Below, one piece after another: positions 20,960 through 33,572 of a stretch of 64,000 bases of DNA. Origin of the DNA: Dugong dugon. Its lineage: Eukaryota; Chordata; Mammalia; Sirenia; Dugongidae. Numbering within the stretch: position 1 is the first letter of the stretch; each line of letters begins with the position of its first letter. The stretch spans positions 98,601,234-98,665,233 of the forward strand of contig CM057462.1 in NCBI GenBank assembly GCA_030035585.1. Reading direction: 5' to 3'. A program made the translations under genes and the position numbers. The notes under the pieces were generated by a model. It saw only the letters and a list, made by a program, of their open reading frames with translations, made no database searches and was not told where the DNA came from.

Positions 20960-21512
20960 TTCCTCCATGAAGTACCACATCCCTTGCCATGAGGCCAGAA
21001 GAAATGGATGGTGCTCGGCTACCACTACTGAACACTTCGATCAGAGACCCAATAGGTGGATCTTGATCAAAAGGAGGAAAATTGAGGAATGGAACTTCAA
21101 ATTCTTATTGGAAACCAAATTTACTGGACACATTGAGACTGGAGGTACCCCTGAACCTATTGCCTGGAAACAACTTTTGAACCTTGAGCTCAAACTGTGC
21201 CATGAAGTCATCGTTAAACTAAACAACATTCTAGCTCAACAAATAATGTCTGTCTTGACCATTGTGCCCTGATGAAGAACTATAAGATTGAAATGGTAAC
21301 AGTAACTGTAAAGCATAGATGAGAACTTTAAGGGGCAGAGAGTATAAGTTAACGATGGTGAGATGACAGAAGCAAAGACAGCGAGAACGGTGACACAATG
21401 TGAAAAATGTAACCATTGTCAATGAACTGTACAGGTAAAAATTGTTGAGCTGGTATATGTTTTGTTGTATATCTTTTCACCAAAACAAACAAACAAACAA
21501 ACAAACAAGTTT
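20960..21512 (+). repeat. Probable retroposed repeat with (AAAC)n tail, family unidentified
   Basis: About 550 bp ending in 'ggtatatgttttgttgtata' and a (caaa)n tail at 21484-21508. The 3' part resembles a LINE 3'UTR (cactgaattgtacatg...-like wording). A 106-codon frame at 20952-21272 has no recognised domain. I regard it as repeat-derived and not a gene. Confidence 0.45.
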
Positions 21513-21609
21513 GGGACTGCAGAAAAGTTAAGGAAAAAAAAAATCATCCTAAATCCTACCTAAATAATCACAAACACTATTCCCCTTCTGATATTATGAT
21601 CATATAAAC

Positions 21610-21652
21610 ATATGAGTCAGAATTGACTCAATAGCACACAATGACAACATAT
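21610..21652 (+). repeat. SINE/RTE 3'-end fragment
   Basis: 'gagtcagaattgactcaata' followed by gcacacaatgacaac, the shared 3' end of the RTE-tailed elements. Confidence 0.55.
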
Positions 21653-21754
21653 CCATTTTAAAATATTGAATTATTCTGTATATTTCACTTATAATCTGTT
21701 TCCCCTCACTAAATAATATCATAAATATTTAAACAAACAAGAAACTTCTTCTTT

Positions 21755-22035
21755 AATCCGGTTGTTAGTTACTCCATTGAGTTGACTGTAGTTCATTTCA
21801 ACCTTATGTATAACAGCACAAAATGTTGCCTAATCCTGTGCCATCTTCATGATTGTTGGTATATTTGAGTCCATTGTTTCGGCTATTAAGTCAATCCATC
21901 TCATTGAGTGTTTCTCTAATTTTCACTGACCCTTTACTTTATCAACTGTGATGTTCATCTCTAGGGATTAGTCTTTTCTGATGACATATACAATGTAAGC
22001 AAGCCAAATTCTTGCTATCCTCGCCTTTAAAGAGC
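21755..22035 (-). mobile_element. RTE LINE 3'-end fragment
   Basis: Minus-strand RTE 3' region: 'ggttgttagttactccattg' start, 'gttgcctaatcctgtgccat' middle, and a 'cctcgcctttaaag' limit corresponding to the 'cttagaagcgagga' segment of RTE. Truncated at 5', as most RTE copies are. Confidence 0.75.
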
Positions 22036-22244
22036 ATTAAGTCAATACAGTTTAAGAGAAACAATTTTATTCATCAACATAACAAAAGATGCCAGTATTT
22101 CCAATCCCAGACTCTAAAAATGCACAAATCTGGTTTTCTTGTATTATCTTACATAGTATAATACTAAGAGAATTGGACTAAAAGTAAAATGATCTGAGTT
22201 TTACTTTCAACTCCAAACATTGTTTCCAAGTCAATTATTTTACT

Positions 22245-22565
22245 AATTTATTCATTCAATGAGTATTTACCTAGTGTCCGCTCCATGCACTGTTTCAGAC
22301 ATTGGAGAAACAGTGGTAACGAAAAAAGGCACACAGTATTATGGATCATAATTTGTAGTTGGAAGAGACAGAACAGTAAAAAAGTAAACATAAATACATA
22401 TAATTTCACATAGCTGTTTAAATGTTATATGAAAACAATGGCAATGTAAAGGAATAGAATTTGAAAAGGTGAGCGTATGGGAAACTGGGATTCTACTTGA
22501 ATATAGGTAAAGAGGACTCCACCTCTAAGTAGGTGACATTTGAGCTGAGTCTTGAAGAGAACTTT
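22245..22565 (+). repeat. Ancient mammalian interspersed repeat, family uncertain
   Basis: 'attcattcaatgagtattta ... tgcactgtttcagacattgg' followed by 'gtgacatttgagctgagtct'. This is a widespread old mammalian repeat that I recognise but cannot name safely. It recurs at 23400-23490, 46010-46990 and 52265-52395. Confidence 0.5.
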
Positions 22566-23249
22566 CTTATTCTATGTCAGCCTTCTTATCTGGACAAATG
22601 AGGATAATGATAGTTCATGACATAAAGTTGTTTAAAGTATTAAAGTTTTTCATTGAAGATACCTACCAACTGAATGATGGCACATTGTAAATACTCAATG
22701 AATATCTATCTATAGCTTTGCTGTGGTTCCTTTTGTTCTGTCTAGCCTGTGTCCAAGCGGATATTACAATGCTAACAAGTTTGGATTGGATATATTTAAA
22801 TGACAATACAAATAGCAAATGTTCTCTAGAGAGACTGAAGTCAGGTGGCATGACTGTTGAAAATGTATACTTAATTAAGAAACTAATTAGATAGATTACA
22901 ACCTAAGAAAAAACAATACAATATCAAAAGCTATGTCATGACCATCACAGTTCTATTACCACTTATTACCATTTGGGATTGAAAATAGTGCTGCTTGTTT
23001 ATACAATGCATTTCATCTGAGCACCTTAGCATGCTTGAATTATGTCTGGGAGAGGAAAAAATAAAACTATTAACCTCAGTAGCTGTTTGATAAAAATGAG
23101 TTTTGTCAGTTACAACGCTACAAGGTTGAATCAGAACTGCGGGTGAACCAGCAACATGTATCTCATACAGAACATGTTTTTCTACCTCTGTAGACCTCCA
23201 GCAACAGCAAGATTTTATAGAATGTGCATTTGCTGGAGAGTCACAGATG

Positions 23250-23355
23250 TCTAAGTAGCAGTCATTAGCCTTCCACTTACTAGCTGCGTGACTTTCAAGA
23301 GGATACTGAACACCTCGAAGCCTTAGTTTTCCTATCTGTAGAAAGAAGATAATGT
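23250..23355 (+). repeat. MIR
   Basis: Core 'cacttactagctgcgtgact' and 'gccttagttttcctatctgt'. Confidence 0.7.
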
Positions 23356-24284
23356 TTCACCTGTTTTTGATGTTTAAATGTTACAGTATATACAAAATCA
23401 AGTATCACAATGTTGGTGATAGAATGGTGAACAGAACAAACATGGGCCTTCTCTCATGGAATTTTATCTAGTGGGGAAAACAGACACACACAAAAAAAAT
23501 GACTACTATTGGGCAAAATACCATGAATAATAAAATAATATTAAAGTGGCGATGTAATAATGAAAATATGAAGAATGTCAAGGATTATTATTTATTATTA
23601 TTACTTGTTGAAGTGTCTGTTTTGCAAAATAAAATTGAAGAGGGCAGAAGTCATACCTCTTTAAGTTGCTTAGCAGAGGGCTTAACACCACAAAAATGTC
23701 AATCAAAAACATTGATTTGGTAAAAGTGGTTGATAATTGCAGTTTCATTGAATAATAGGATGAGGCACTCTCTGGTTGATGCCACAGGGAAATAAAAAGA
23801 TAACTAAGATACAGTTTCTGTGCCCTACTTCAATAAGTCTAAAATCTAATGGAAGAAAAAAAAAGGTAGGAAAAACCTTGACTAAAGAATAGTATGCCTC
23901 TATCTGGAACAGCTTATAGAGAACAGAACAAAGAGATGCAAGGGAGAAAGAGAACATTTGCCTTGCCAGCCAGTATAGCCCAATGAACTCTACCAAGCAA
24001 AGAAGCTATTTTAATTTTTTGTCAGAACCGCAAACTATCCAGTGGCCACAAGAGTAAGACAGACTGTTGCAACTGACATGAAACATGAAGGAAGTACAAA
24101 TAAGTTGGCTTTATACCAAAAGTAGATGAAAAGGAAAAAAGTACATGTATATCCCTACAGATCCTCCAAATCTGGGGATTCCAGGGGAATCCAAGTTCAC
24201 ATTTATTAAAAACAATTTGGGAAGTACTTTAATTTACTTGACAAATTTCCTCAGGATTAAATTAATTTATATATTTGCCACCCA

Positions 24285-24640
24285 AGTTTTGCTGTTGTTA
24301 GCTGCCATGGAGTCAGTCACTGCCTCCGCAACCCCATGTAGGAGTGAATGGACATGCTGCCTGGTCCTGGGCCATCCTCTTGATCATTGGGGATGGGACA
24401 GTTGTGATCCATAGGGTTTTTATTAGCTTATTTTTGGAAGTAAATCACCAGGCCTTTATTCCTAGTCCATCTTAGTCTGGATACTCCACTGACACCTGAT
24501 CAGCCTCATAGCAACAAAGCAAGCCTTCAGTGACAGAGGGACAGTGGCTGTGAATGACATGTACGGCAAGGAATCAAACCCAGGTCTCCCACATGGAAAG
24601 CAAGAATTCTATCACTGAACCAACAATGCCCTTAGTCTTA
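24285..24640 (-). repeat. tRNA-Gly-derived SINE with RTE tail
   Basis: Near-complete minus-strand copy. The tRNA-like head lies at 24640-24570 (sense: gcattgttggttcagtgata; gacctgggtttgattcc B box), and the RTE-type 3' end at 24285-24420. Confidence 0.8.
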
Positions 24641-25587
24641 GGAGATAGGTTTTCTATTGTCAATTACCTCTCTTTGTCATTTTGCACTTGAAAATCCACC
24701 TACTTAAAGAATAAAGGCCTTGAACCACTTAAACTCAAATAGGGCAATTGGTCCCTTTCATATAAAATAGATGCAAATGTTTGGCTTATAGTGCTACAAT
24801 AAATGTATGGCAAAGAGAAAAAGAAAACAGAGGGCTCCAGAATATTGTACATCTTCTTACACATAGTAGAAGCTTAGAGATCATTACTGAATCATTTCCC
24901 TCATTTCATGTGGAATGACAACATGTTTTGTTTTGGGTTTTTTTGGTTTGTTTGTCAAGAAGGTACGTTTACCCACTCTCCAGTAGCCCATCTATTATCC
25001 TGCTTCTGCAATTGTGAGAAACAGAGAAGTGTCAGCCAGGCATGAGAATTTGTTCAGATTTTTTTTTTAAACATGACAGTTTACACACAGACATGTAAAT
25101 CGCATTCCTTCTAGCAAGTTTGCTAGTTTATGTCACTCAAACAACTGCCCTTGTTTTCTCAAAAAACATTAGCTGTATGTCTCACTGGGAGCAGTAGGCT
25201 CTTGTGACAAATAATATAAAACACAGAGAGATAAAACAATTAATGAACATGGCAAATGCTTCATCAACATTCTATTCTTATCCATAGGATAAGAAAGTTA
25301 TATGAGAAGACCTTTCTATCCTCTATTATTTTAATAAAATAAGCTGTCAGGCAGACATGTGAAACACTATTCCAGATACTGTTTTCAATAATATTATCCA
25401 GTGGTCTATCTTATATTTTTTGATGGATGAATGGGTTTGAAAGAAGACAGGTGACTTATCCAAGTTCACACATTAAGTCAAGGGGCGAGAAGTCAGATAT
25501 TCTGACTACCAGGGATATGTCCTGTTCTCCTGAACATGCTGAATGCAGTTAGCAAATCTCTTCCAGACACACCAAATGTAAAGGAAA

Positions 25588-25652
25588 AGTGAGTAAGCTG
25601 GTAATAATAGTAACAGTAATAATAACAATAACAGCAACACTAATAATAATAT
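25588..25652. repeat. (AAT)n/(AAC)n microsatellite
   Basis: Impure trinucleotide tract, taataatagtaacagtaata-type. Confidence 0.8.
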
Positions 25653-25719
25653 ATTTTTAGAGGCAATGGAAAAGTTCTCAGTCTCAGGAAACTATTTTGT
25701 GCATCTTAAAGATACACAG

Positions 25720-25795
25720 GAATAAAAACCAAAAACTAAACTTGTTGGTGTCAAGTCGATTCCAACTCATAGCTCCCCTATAGAACATAAGAACA
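25720..25795 (-). repeat. AfroSINE fragment
   Basis: Only the 3' ~60 bp: 'gtcaagtcgattccaactca' with an aaaccaaaaac tail. Truncated 5' half. Confidence 0.75.
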
Positions 25796-26414
25796 AAAGA
25801 CACATGAAAATCTTAAAGAACATAAGTGAAGCAGGATAGCATTAGCAGTACAGGCCAACCCACATCCAAATTGCAGGGCAGGGGAGAGGGGCCTCCTGTT
25901 GTCATCTTTGTGTTCTCTAGAATCCTAGAGGCAGAGGAATGCTGCCAGCTCAGCCCATCTCTGGATATCAACAGTTCTGAAGTCAGATACATTTGGAGAG
26001 TTGTGGATGGGTTTTGCAGGGCCTTAAAGATATCTAGAGAAGCTTGCAGAAGTTCCTAACATTAAAATAAATGTTTAGGCTTTTAAAATATAGATTACAA
26101 AGCCTATAAAATCATAACAATAACATCAAAAGAATCATTCCCCCTCCAGATCACAGCACGATGGGATTTGAACACAGAACATTTCAAAGGAGCTGTGTTC
26201 TCTGGTTTGGCATAATTTACATGAAATAAGTATCAGCGACCCATAATTTATCCACATCAAAAATAGACATAGCTTATTACTTACTAAAACTAATCACTTG
26301 AAAGAAAGGAAAGATAATGTCGATTGGACCTTTTCTTGTTAGGAAGATTTCTCTTGTTAAAACATGTGAATGAATATTCCCCCAAAAAGCTGCATTTGAA
26401 AATGTGGAACATCT

Positions 26415-26520
26415 TTGGTATGGAGGCAATGTAGTACAGCGGTTAAGTGTCAGGCTTTGGAGACAAGTCAACCTGAGTTGTAATCTCAACTCCACCGATT
26501 ACTAGCTCCACGTCATGTCA
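26415..26520 (+). repeat. MIR
   Basis: 'gtagtacagcggttaagtgt', 'ggctttggagacaagtcaac', 'ctccaccgattactagc': the MIR tRNA-like head and core. Confidence 0.75.
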
Positions 26521-26559
26521 CAAGTGTCTTATTCTCTGGTTGGATACAGCTCATTTGGT

Positions 26560-27099
26560 TGGCATTCAATATGAATTCCTACCTTCTTCTAGGATGCCTT
26601 CCCCTACTCTAGAAGCTGGAAGGCTGAAAACTACATTCCCAAATGTCTTCGCAGCCAGCATTCTGGAGGCAAATTAGGTTCAATGAGATGTGATCACCCA
26701 AGTTTCGAAAGGTAGAGGAGAGATCATGTAGATTACTGCCAAAAAATAATATTATGGAAATGAGTGCTTTTATATAGCAGAGCATTATTATCCAGCTTGT
26801 CAGTATCAAGGGGAAGTTGTGAAGACTGTGAGAGCGTCCTGATTCCTGTCTTTCAGTCCCTAGCTTGCAGCTTCAGCTTCGTGTTCTTACATTTAATAGC
26901 TCCTGGTTCCCTACCTTCCCCCTGGCAGGTCAGTCCTCCCATGTTACGCTAGGTGTTCTTTCATGAGGCCAAGAGCCCAGACTAGTGCCCACTCCTCCCA
27001 CTCTTCAGTGATTTTTGTAAGCACCTAAGTCCATGTATTAAATCCATAGCTGCTTGAACTGCAGATGTGGTTTCTGTTTCCTGGACTTAAACCTGACTG
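26560..27099. repeat. Probable ancient interspersed repeats, unidentified
   Basis: 'ggctgaaaactacattccca' near 26623 and 'tggtttctgtttcctggact' near 27068 are phrases common in old mammalian DNA-transposon or LTR families. I could not assign a family or limits. Confidence 0.35.
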
Positions 27100-27265
27100 A
27101 TAAAACCCTCTCAAGCCTTAGTTTTCCCAACTGTAAATTGGGGCAAATGTAGTGTTTATTTCATAATGTTGTTGTGAGAATTAAGTAAGATAAGTTATAT
27201 AAAACACATGACCCAACGCTAAGCACACTATAAGTGCCCAGCAAATATTAGCTGATTTTTAATAT
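27100..27265 (+). repeat. MIR
   Basis: 3' two thirds of MIR: 'gccttagttttcccaactgt', 'gttgttgtgagaattaagta', 'agtgcccagcaaatatta'. Confidence 0.75.
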
Positions 27266-27269
27266 TGAT

Positions 27270-28244
27270 TATTGCTGTTCTATCCACTGATGTACTCTCT
27301 TTAAACCCATTACATAAGGGTAATAGGAAGAGCTGAGAAAGGTGAGAGATAAAACACTTCCAGGATCTAACTGCATCAGTAACAAGGCTATAAAACAGAC
27401 ATGTTCCATATAGAGAGACTGGGGTCAGAGAAGTATCTGGTAAGAGAGGCTCCAAGAAAAAAAGAGAAAACATGTCTCTGGTCAACAAAGAAAACCTCAG
27501 AAGATTGATATAAAAATAAGGGAGTAACTGAAAGTGAATGGGTTAGAGGGATTTTTCAGTCCAGCACTATCATATTTTAAAAAATTAATAAATAACTGTG
27601 AAAATTTAGTAAGAATGCCCTTGTGCTGACATTTCAAACCAAAATGTAAAACTTTTGACACTAAATGACCAAAGATTTAGATAAGGAATTTTGTCTTCTC
27701 TCTCCATACCCAAAATGCCTGCTGCCTCATTCACTGCTCCTTGACCTAGAATTATTTTAGTGATATTAAATCCCTGAACCTAAGGGAAGTATATGAGAGG
27801 GTTAATTTTAAGAGCCAACTGAAATACAGATTATGAGAGTATATATAGCACAGTTCTTAATCACGTTCACCATCTTTTGGGTGTGCTTTAAATTGGTCAA
27901 TTGCCTCTCCACCTTAATCAGGTTCAGTCAATCAATTCTGCCTGTAAGTTTAAGTAGTATCCCTTTTATGCAAATTGGAGGTCACATCATAGGAGATAAA
28001 ATTAGAAGCGGCTTTACAAAGAGATTTTAATGAAAGTTATCGATCTACTCATTACTTGGCCTTCAGTTTTTAGACATCATTAGCAGAAAGGGATTTAACT
28101 GAAAAGTCTCATTGGTATAGTAAAGGTGTGCTGTTACGAGAAATGTTTGAAGGGAAAAGCAGACATCAGCACTCTTTAGTCGTGTATAAAGTATTCCCTG
28201 TGCTCCTGAAAGAGCAAAGGATATGAAAAAAAAAAAGAGAGAGA
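27270..28244. other. Unannotated sequence
   Basis: AT-rich unique DNA. No gene, repeat or RNA recognised. Confidence 0.4.
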
Positions 28245-28290
28245 ATAAAAAACCTTTGCTGTTGAGTGGATTCCAACTCATGTCTCCCTA
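28245..28290 (-). repeat. AfroSINE 3' fragment
   Basis: 'gctgttgagtggattccaac' next to an A-rich tail. Only ~45 bp remain. Confidence 0.65.
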
Positions 28291-28379
28291 AAATCAGCTC
28301 TCCTTTCAGTCCTGGTTCCACCACCAAAGATATTATAAATTTAGAACCAGCACACAACTTTTCAAAGTTCCTATAACTT

Positions 28380-29810
28380 CTTTATTAATCCTTAGGAGTT
28401 GCAAAGGTAATATACAGAATTTATGACTCAATCAGAAGTAGAGCCTAGGTAGCCTGATGCACCATTCAACTGTTTTCTAACCATGTTATTCTTCTTCCTC
28501 CACGCTTTGTTGCTTCCAATTCTTGTAACTTATTTTCTGAAGTGATTTATTTATTTTTTCCTGAATTATCTGGTTAGGCTGAATGCAAACTGTAAATGAA
28601 TTGTTTCATTCCCAACATTGCACTTGATTATACACTTAGCGTTTTAGAGAGATTAACAAATCTTCATATGAATGCCATTCTCAACATTTCACTTAACTGT
28701 ACATGGGGCAGATCTAGTTTAGAAGGGTTCGTTTATCTTCACATGAATGTGACAGTCATCATGGAAACTAGGTTTTGACAATTATAATCTACAAAGTTTC
28801 AACCATTAGGCTTCATATTTGCTCTGCTCATAGGATGTGTTGGTGTGCTATGAGAAGAAAAGAAAAATCACCAAACAAAGAGAAAACCAGGAGGAAGATG
28901 GAAAGTATTATTTTTATCTTAGTCAAAAAATGCCTTAGTTTTTAGGGAGAATAAATTAGAATTTCAATATGATGAAAAATTTGCATCCAAACAAACCATA
29001 TTAAACTCCTTAGAATAGGTCCTCAAGACATTTTGGCTCTTTTCCTGATTTTGTCAAAAATTCTGTAAGTGAACTTAGTCAAATCACTTTATTTATCAGA
29101 GTTTTAGTGTTCCCTGTCAGTAAACGAAGGGGCTGGGCTGTAGTTTTCAAGCTGGGTTCCAAGAGCCCCAGGATTCTTCTTGGAGGTCTGAGAGAACAAG
29201 GGGGAGGCCATGTGAGTAGCATTTCAACACAAGTAGAGCATCTGTGCTGTTGTCTCTGATACATAGTATTTGAAGTTCATTGATGTTTTTGTTTAAAAAT
29301 AGGGGTTCACTACTAAAAAAATACTGTAAACTCTAGACTACCTGATAATTCGTGTATGTTTCCAGCTCTAAAATTCTAAGATTCTAAATGGCTGACTGAA
29401 TTTCCAGGTCTCCCTTTCAGTAGGTAGACCCGACAACATGTTAGAAGACATTTGTCCTTAGAAATGGAAGAAACGAAAATGACCAACAGAAGCTATAGGA
29501 GAGGATAAGCATTTTCTTTCTACCAGAAAACTTCTTAATTAGGTCTTACATTGTGTCCAGGGTATCTTGGGTTCACCTCAGTGTGGTTATAGATCTTGTT
29601 GAGTCAGCTGCTGACAGGTATTGGACGAGTCTTCAGCATGCTCCTAGATTTATTCAGTCAATAACTGCTTCCTGAGTTCTTTCCAGGAGTTCTCACAATT
29701 CTAGACCCTAGGAATAGGGGAGAGCAGTCATGTTCAACGGCTTTTTGGGACTGACAGCGTCGTGGATGAGGCAGACAAACAAATCTGCACACAATAAAAT
29801 TTTTCTCTTT
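28380..29810. other. Unannotated sequence
   Basis: Unique AT-rich DNA. A weak MIR-like stretch at 29060-29180 (tcaaatcactttatttatca) was not strong enough to list. Confidence 0.35.
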
Positions 29811-29814
29811 CTTT

Positions 29815-30575
29815 TTATACTTTTTATTTTGAAATAATTTTATCTTCACAGAAAAGATGCAGAGATAGTACAGAGAATTTCTGTATACCTTTCACCCAAC
29901 TTTCCCTAATTTTAACATCTTATGTAACCATGGTACATTTGTCAAAACTAAGAAATTAACCTCGGTACAATATTGCTAACTAAATTAGAGATTTTATTCA
30001 GATTTTACCAGTTTGTCCACTCAGGTCCTTTCTCTGTTCCAGAATTCAATCCATGATACCACATATCATCACATATCATTAAATATCATCATGTCTCCTT
30101 AGTCTCCTTCAATCTGTAACAGTTTGCTTTTTATTACTTTTCATGCATGACCTTAACACCTTTAAAAAAATACTATTAACGTGTTTTACAGAATGTCCTT
30201 TTATTTGGGTGCATATGATGTCTTTCTTATGATTAGACTGGTGTTATGGGTTTTGGGGAAGAAGACCACAGAAGTAAACTGTCCTTTTGATCACACCTTT
30301 TTAGGGGACACATGTTATCAAACATGACTTATCACTAATGATATTAAACTTTATTGCGTGGCCAAGGTAGTGGAGCCAGGTGTCACCACTGTAAAGTTAC
30401 TATTTTTACCTTCCCATACTCTATTCATTAGAAAGTCAGTGAGTCCAGGACATACTCAAGAGGAGGAAGGTTGAGCTTCACCTCCTAGAGGAAGGAGCAT
30501 CCACATTTATTATCTGGATTTCTTCTCTATGAAGAATTTGTCTCTTTGCCCCCATTTCCAACAAACAGCCGTACA
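29815..30575 (-). mobile_element. Ancient L1 (L1M-type) 3' end
   Basis: Minus-strand old L1 3'UTR. Recognised phrases, in order: 'ttttgaaataattttatctt', 'cctttcacccaactttccct', 'gtccactcaggtcctttctc', 'gtctccttagtctccttcaa', 'ccactgtaaagttactattt'. No coding region remains. Confidence 0.8.
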
Positions 30576-30784
30576 AATTATGATAAGTCTTAAATAGAAA
30601 AACCAAACAGAGGCGTGGAAGGGAGTAACAGGAGAGTTCTATTCAGAAAGCTCAGTTAAATCAGCCCTCAGGTATTCTAGACCAACCAGCACTCCCAAAC
30701 TACAAGGGAGAATCAAAAAAGATATTGACAAGAGATAAAATTAACCTTAGTTGTTACCTTCCCTCACCCACACCCATAGCAGGG

Positions 30785-31075
30785 ATTACCGTATTTTTTT
30801 ATTCAAATTAACAGGCATCTTCTGTGTTTGCGTGCCGACTGCGCCCTCCCCTAATTTTTCTTTTCTTTTTCTTTACAGCAACACGTGAAAGAGAATTGGC
30901 ATGGCGGCACTTGTGAGGGTACCTCTCAGGGAAGGGGAAGGAGCAGCCGGCAAATAAACACAAATGGCATGTGTTATTTGCGTACAGATATGATACTTGC
31001 AGACTTAGTGGTGGCAAGATACTTTCAGAATTGGTGGTGGTGTCAAGCAAAATAAAAAATAAAAATAAAAAAATT
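30785..31075. other. Unidentified GC-richer segment
   Basis: Starts 'accgtatttttttattcaaa' and contains CpGs, unlike its flanks. It has a pyrimidine tract plus CAG (30854-30880) and a short imperfect hairpin (caaataaacaca / tgtgttatttg, 30947-30977), then ends in an A-rich aaataaaaataaaaaaa run. It may be a DNA-transposon-like or retroposed piece. No family was recognised and the 80-codon frame is not convincing. Confidence 0.3.
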
Positions 31076-31559
31076 GCAACACTCTATCTGGGAGAAAACA
31101 AAATTCTAATATTGCAATAATGGCTACTATTGCAACTGAATATCCTGAAGGAATTTTTGAAGAAATATCTAACTTGAGCAAAAGAAAAGAAAAAGGTCAT
31201 AAGTTGATTTTGCTACCTGGGCTATTACTAAAAAGATTAAATCATTTTACTTTCTTTTTTCGTATTTTTTAAACCCAGTTAGTATTCAAAAAACGAGAAT
31301 TATAACATGCAGCATCACATGATCTCAGACTTACACACTTGGAACATGTACATGAGGAAACTAATTGAGGCAAAGATATGGCGGGGTGGGGCGGCGATAG
31401 GATGGAGTCAGCAATGAAGAGCCAACTGGAAAGAAAGGAGTTGACTGGGCTGTTTATATCCTAGCTTAAATCTGTGTGACCTCATTCATCTGGCCAATGT
31501 ATATGTCTGACATCAGAATCTTCCTTTCAACAGGGTTTGAAAATACAAATTCTTTGGGA

Positions 31560-31835
31560 AGAATTTTTGTCTTCTATGCAGGAGACCCAGGCTTGAATCC
31601 CAGCCAATGTACCTCCAGCACATCAACCACCCATGTGTCAGTGGAGGCTTGAGTGTTGCTGTGATATCTAACAGGTTTCAACGGAGCATCTAGACTAAGA
31701 CAGACTAGGAAGAAAGGCCTGCTTCTGAAATATCAGCCAATAGAAATCCTATGGATCACAATGATCTGATCGCATTGTATGTGGGTTGGCCATGAGTCAA
31801 AGGCTGACTAGAAGGCAGTTAACAGCGACAACATC
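31560..31835 (+). repeat. tRNA-Gly-derived SINE with RTE tail (head partly lost)
   Basis: 'ggagacccaggcttgaatcc' B-box half of the head, then the RTE-derived 'caggtttcaacggagcatct' and 'gactaggaagaaaggcctgc', ending 'gcagttaacagcgacaac'. Confidence 0.78.
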
Positions 31836-31849
31836 CAGAGATAAAATAC

Positions 31850-33310
31850 AAAATATAGAAAACCAACATTTTAAATACTTTTTTTAAGGAAGAAGACAGC
31901 TGTGTTCTCATATCAAAGAGAAAAAAGATGATTAGTCAATTGAGACTCTATTTCCAGCAGAAAAGAGGATGAAATATGCAGATAAAAGTGCTTTCTATGC
32001 TCCCCTGTCCTTGTTTCGTGTGCTTTAATTTTCTTTCCAAAGCTCTGAAACCTGTGCCCTATTTCAGAGCCTTTTCCACTCATCTTGTGAACCTCAGGAC
32101 ACTGAGAAAATTTAATGTTCAGACATTTTATTTTTAGGATATCACATTATGTAATATCTCAGGCTGGTGTCATTCAATCCCAAAACTGCTGTTTTGAAAG
32201 AGAACTGAGAAAAATGTACCTGGTAGATATCAACCTTTTACATCTCAATCGTCTTAAAAACAGCTTATAAAAACTCAGCAATCCCTCCTGAAAGCATTTT
32301 TGTTCTTTTTTCCATTAACGCAAACATGTGACTCTAGGTTCGTTTTCAAAGTCTAATGCCTGCACGTCTATTTCTGGCAGCATTTCTCAATTAATTAACA
32401 TTCCTGAGAGCACAGTTAGACACAACATTGAAAAAGAGAACTTTTATTTATTTTGTTTCTCTGTTGTGTACAGGATGTTACAGTTCCAGTATACTTCATC
32501 CTTTGAAAAAATATGCTCTTGTTCTGCCATCAAGGATGCCCATGAAAGCAATGTATAGAGAAAGAAAGGTGAAAGGCACAATGATAGAGTACAGTGAAGG
32601 ACGTTGTGTATGTACTAAGGCTCAAATATCAGTAGGGCTCCTCCACACAGAGGCTCTGTAATGCTATGCCCGCTCCCCACTCAAAGTGCTCTTTCATTTC
32701 AAAGGAAGAATTTTTGCCGGTTGTCACTGACAACAAAATCAATGTCAGTTCTAAAATCCTGCATGGAAAACAATAGTGAGCTTCTGACCAGCAATTAACA
32801 TAAAGCCAAAACATCTTATAGTTTTATGCTGAATTGGTAGAATTGTTTTCATATGGTATTTATTTGAAAGGCTTTTCATCAGCTCCATCAATCATTTGCT
32901 GGGTGCATGCTGCTAATGTAGCTGGTCTGATGTCTAAACAGAATTCTGCTGGAGTAAAGTGGGGCAGCAATCCTCGAATACTGCTGAAATGCCCATGGAT
33001 AAGCCAGCCTAGTCATTAGCTTTAGTGCTAACAAAGAAGAAAATCGTGCATATAATTACACGGATTGCAGAGCCAGCAACAAGAGTTGGCACTGGGGAAT
33101 TATTTCTGTGCCATCATTACTTCATCAGGATCAGAAGTTGCCTGTATGCCTTCAAAGGAACACGGGATTAGGAACAAAATGAACATGTTCTTCTCTTTTT
33201 CCTATAGGTTATTTTTTCACCACTAAGGAAATCTCTCTCCAGCACCTGCCAGCTACACAGTTTTTCCAAGTCAGTGAACCATGATTACTCTAATGTCAAT
33301 ACATTATTAA
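31850..33310. other. Unique sequence, candidate conserved non-coding block at 32820-33170
   Basis: A 1.4-kb repeat-free stretch. 32820-33170 is balanced in composition, with an ATCAATCA motif (about 32888) and several TAAT/ATTA cores. No gene is apparent. Conservation cannot be tested here. Confidence 0.3.
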
Positions 33311-33315
33311 CAAAA

Positions 33316-33352
33316 ATAATAGTAATGATATTAATAATAATAATAATAAGAT
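33316..33352. repeat. (ATA)n microsatellite
   Basis: aataatagtaatgatattaa-type tract with pure ATA units. Confidence 0.8.
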
Positions 33353-33411
33353 ATGAGATAATGAGAAGTAAGGTTTGGAGAAGTTGGAGTTACTCAAAGT
33401 TACAGAGCTAG

Positions 33412-33412
<1 letters not shown>

Positions 33413-33449
<37 letters not shown>

Positions 33450-33451
33450 GT
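33413..33451. repeat. (TG)n microsatellite
   Basis: About 17 GT units with one interruption, tgtgtgcgtgtg. Confidence 0.9.
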
Positions 33452-33572
33452 ACAGGGGAGCTAGAAGAAGAACCTAGGTCTTCTAACCTGTCTGGTGACT
33501 TTAACATGTATCTATTGTGTATTGCCATCACTACAATTGTAGATACACCAAAATTTTGAGTTTCAGTCGCAA

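Noticed and set aside
20952-21272. 106-codon frame MSNSSMKYHIPCHEARRNGW...
   Set aside because: Sits in a probable retroposed repeat with an AAAC tail. No domain and no splice or promoter context.
30808-31050. 80-codon minus-strand frame
   Set aside because: Composition and an A-rich start region argue against coding. No similarity recognised.
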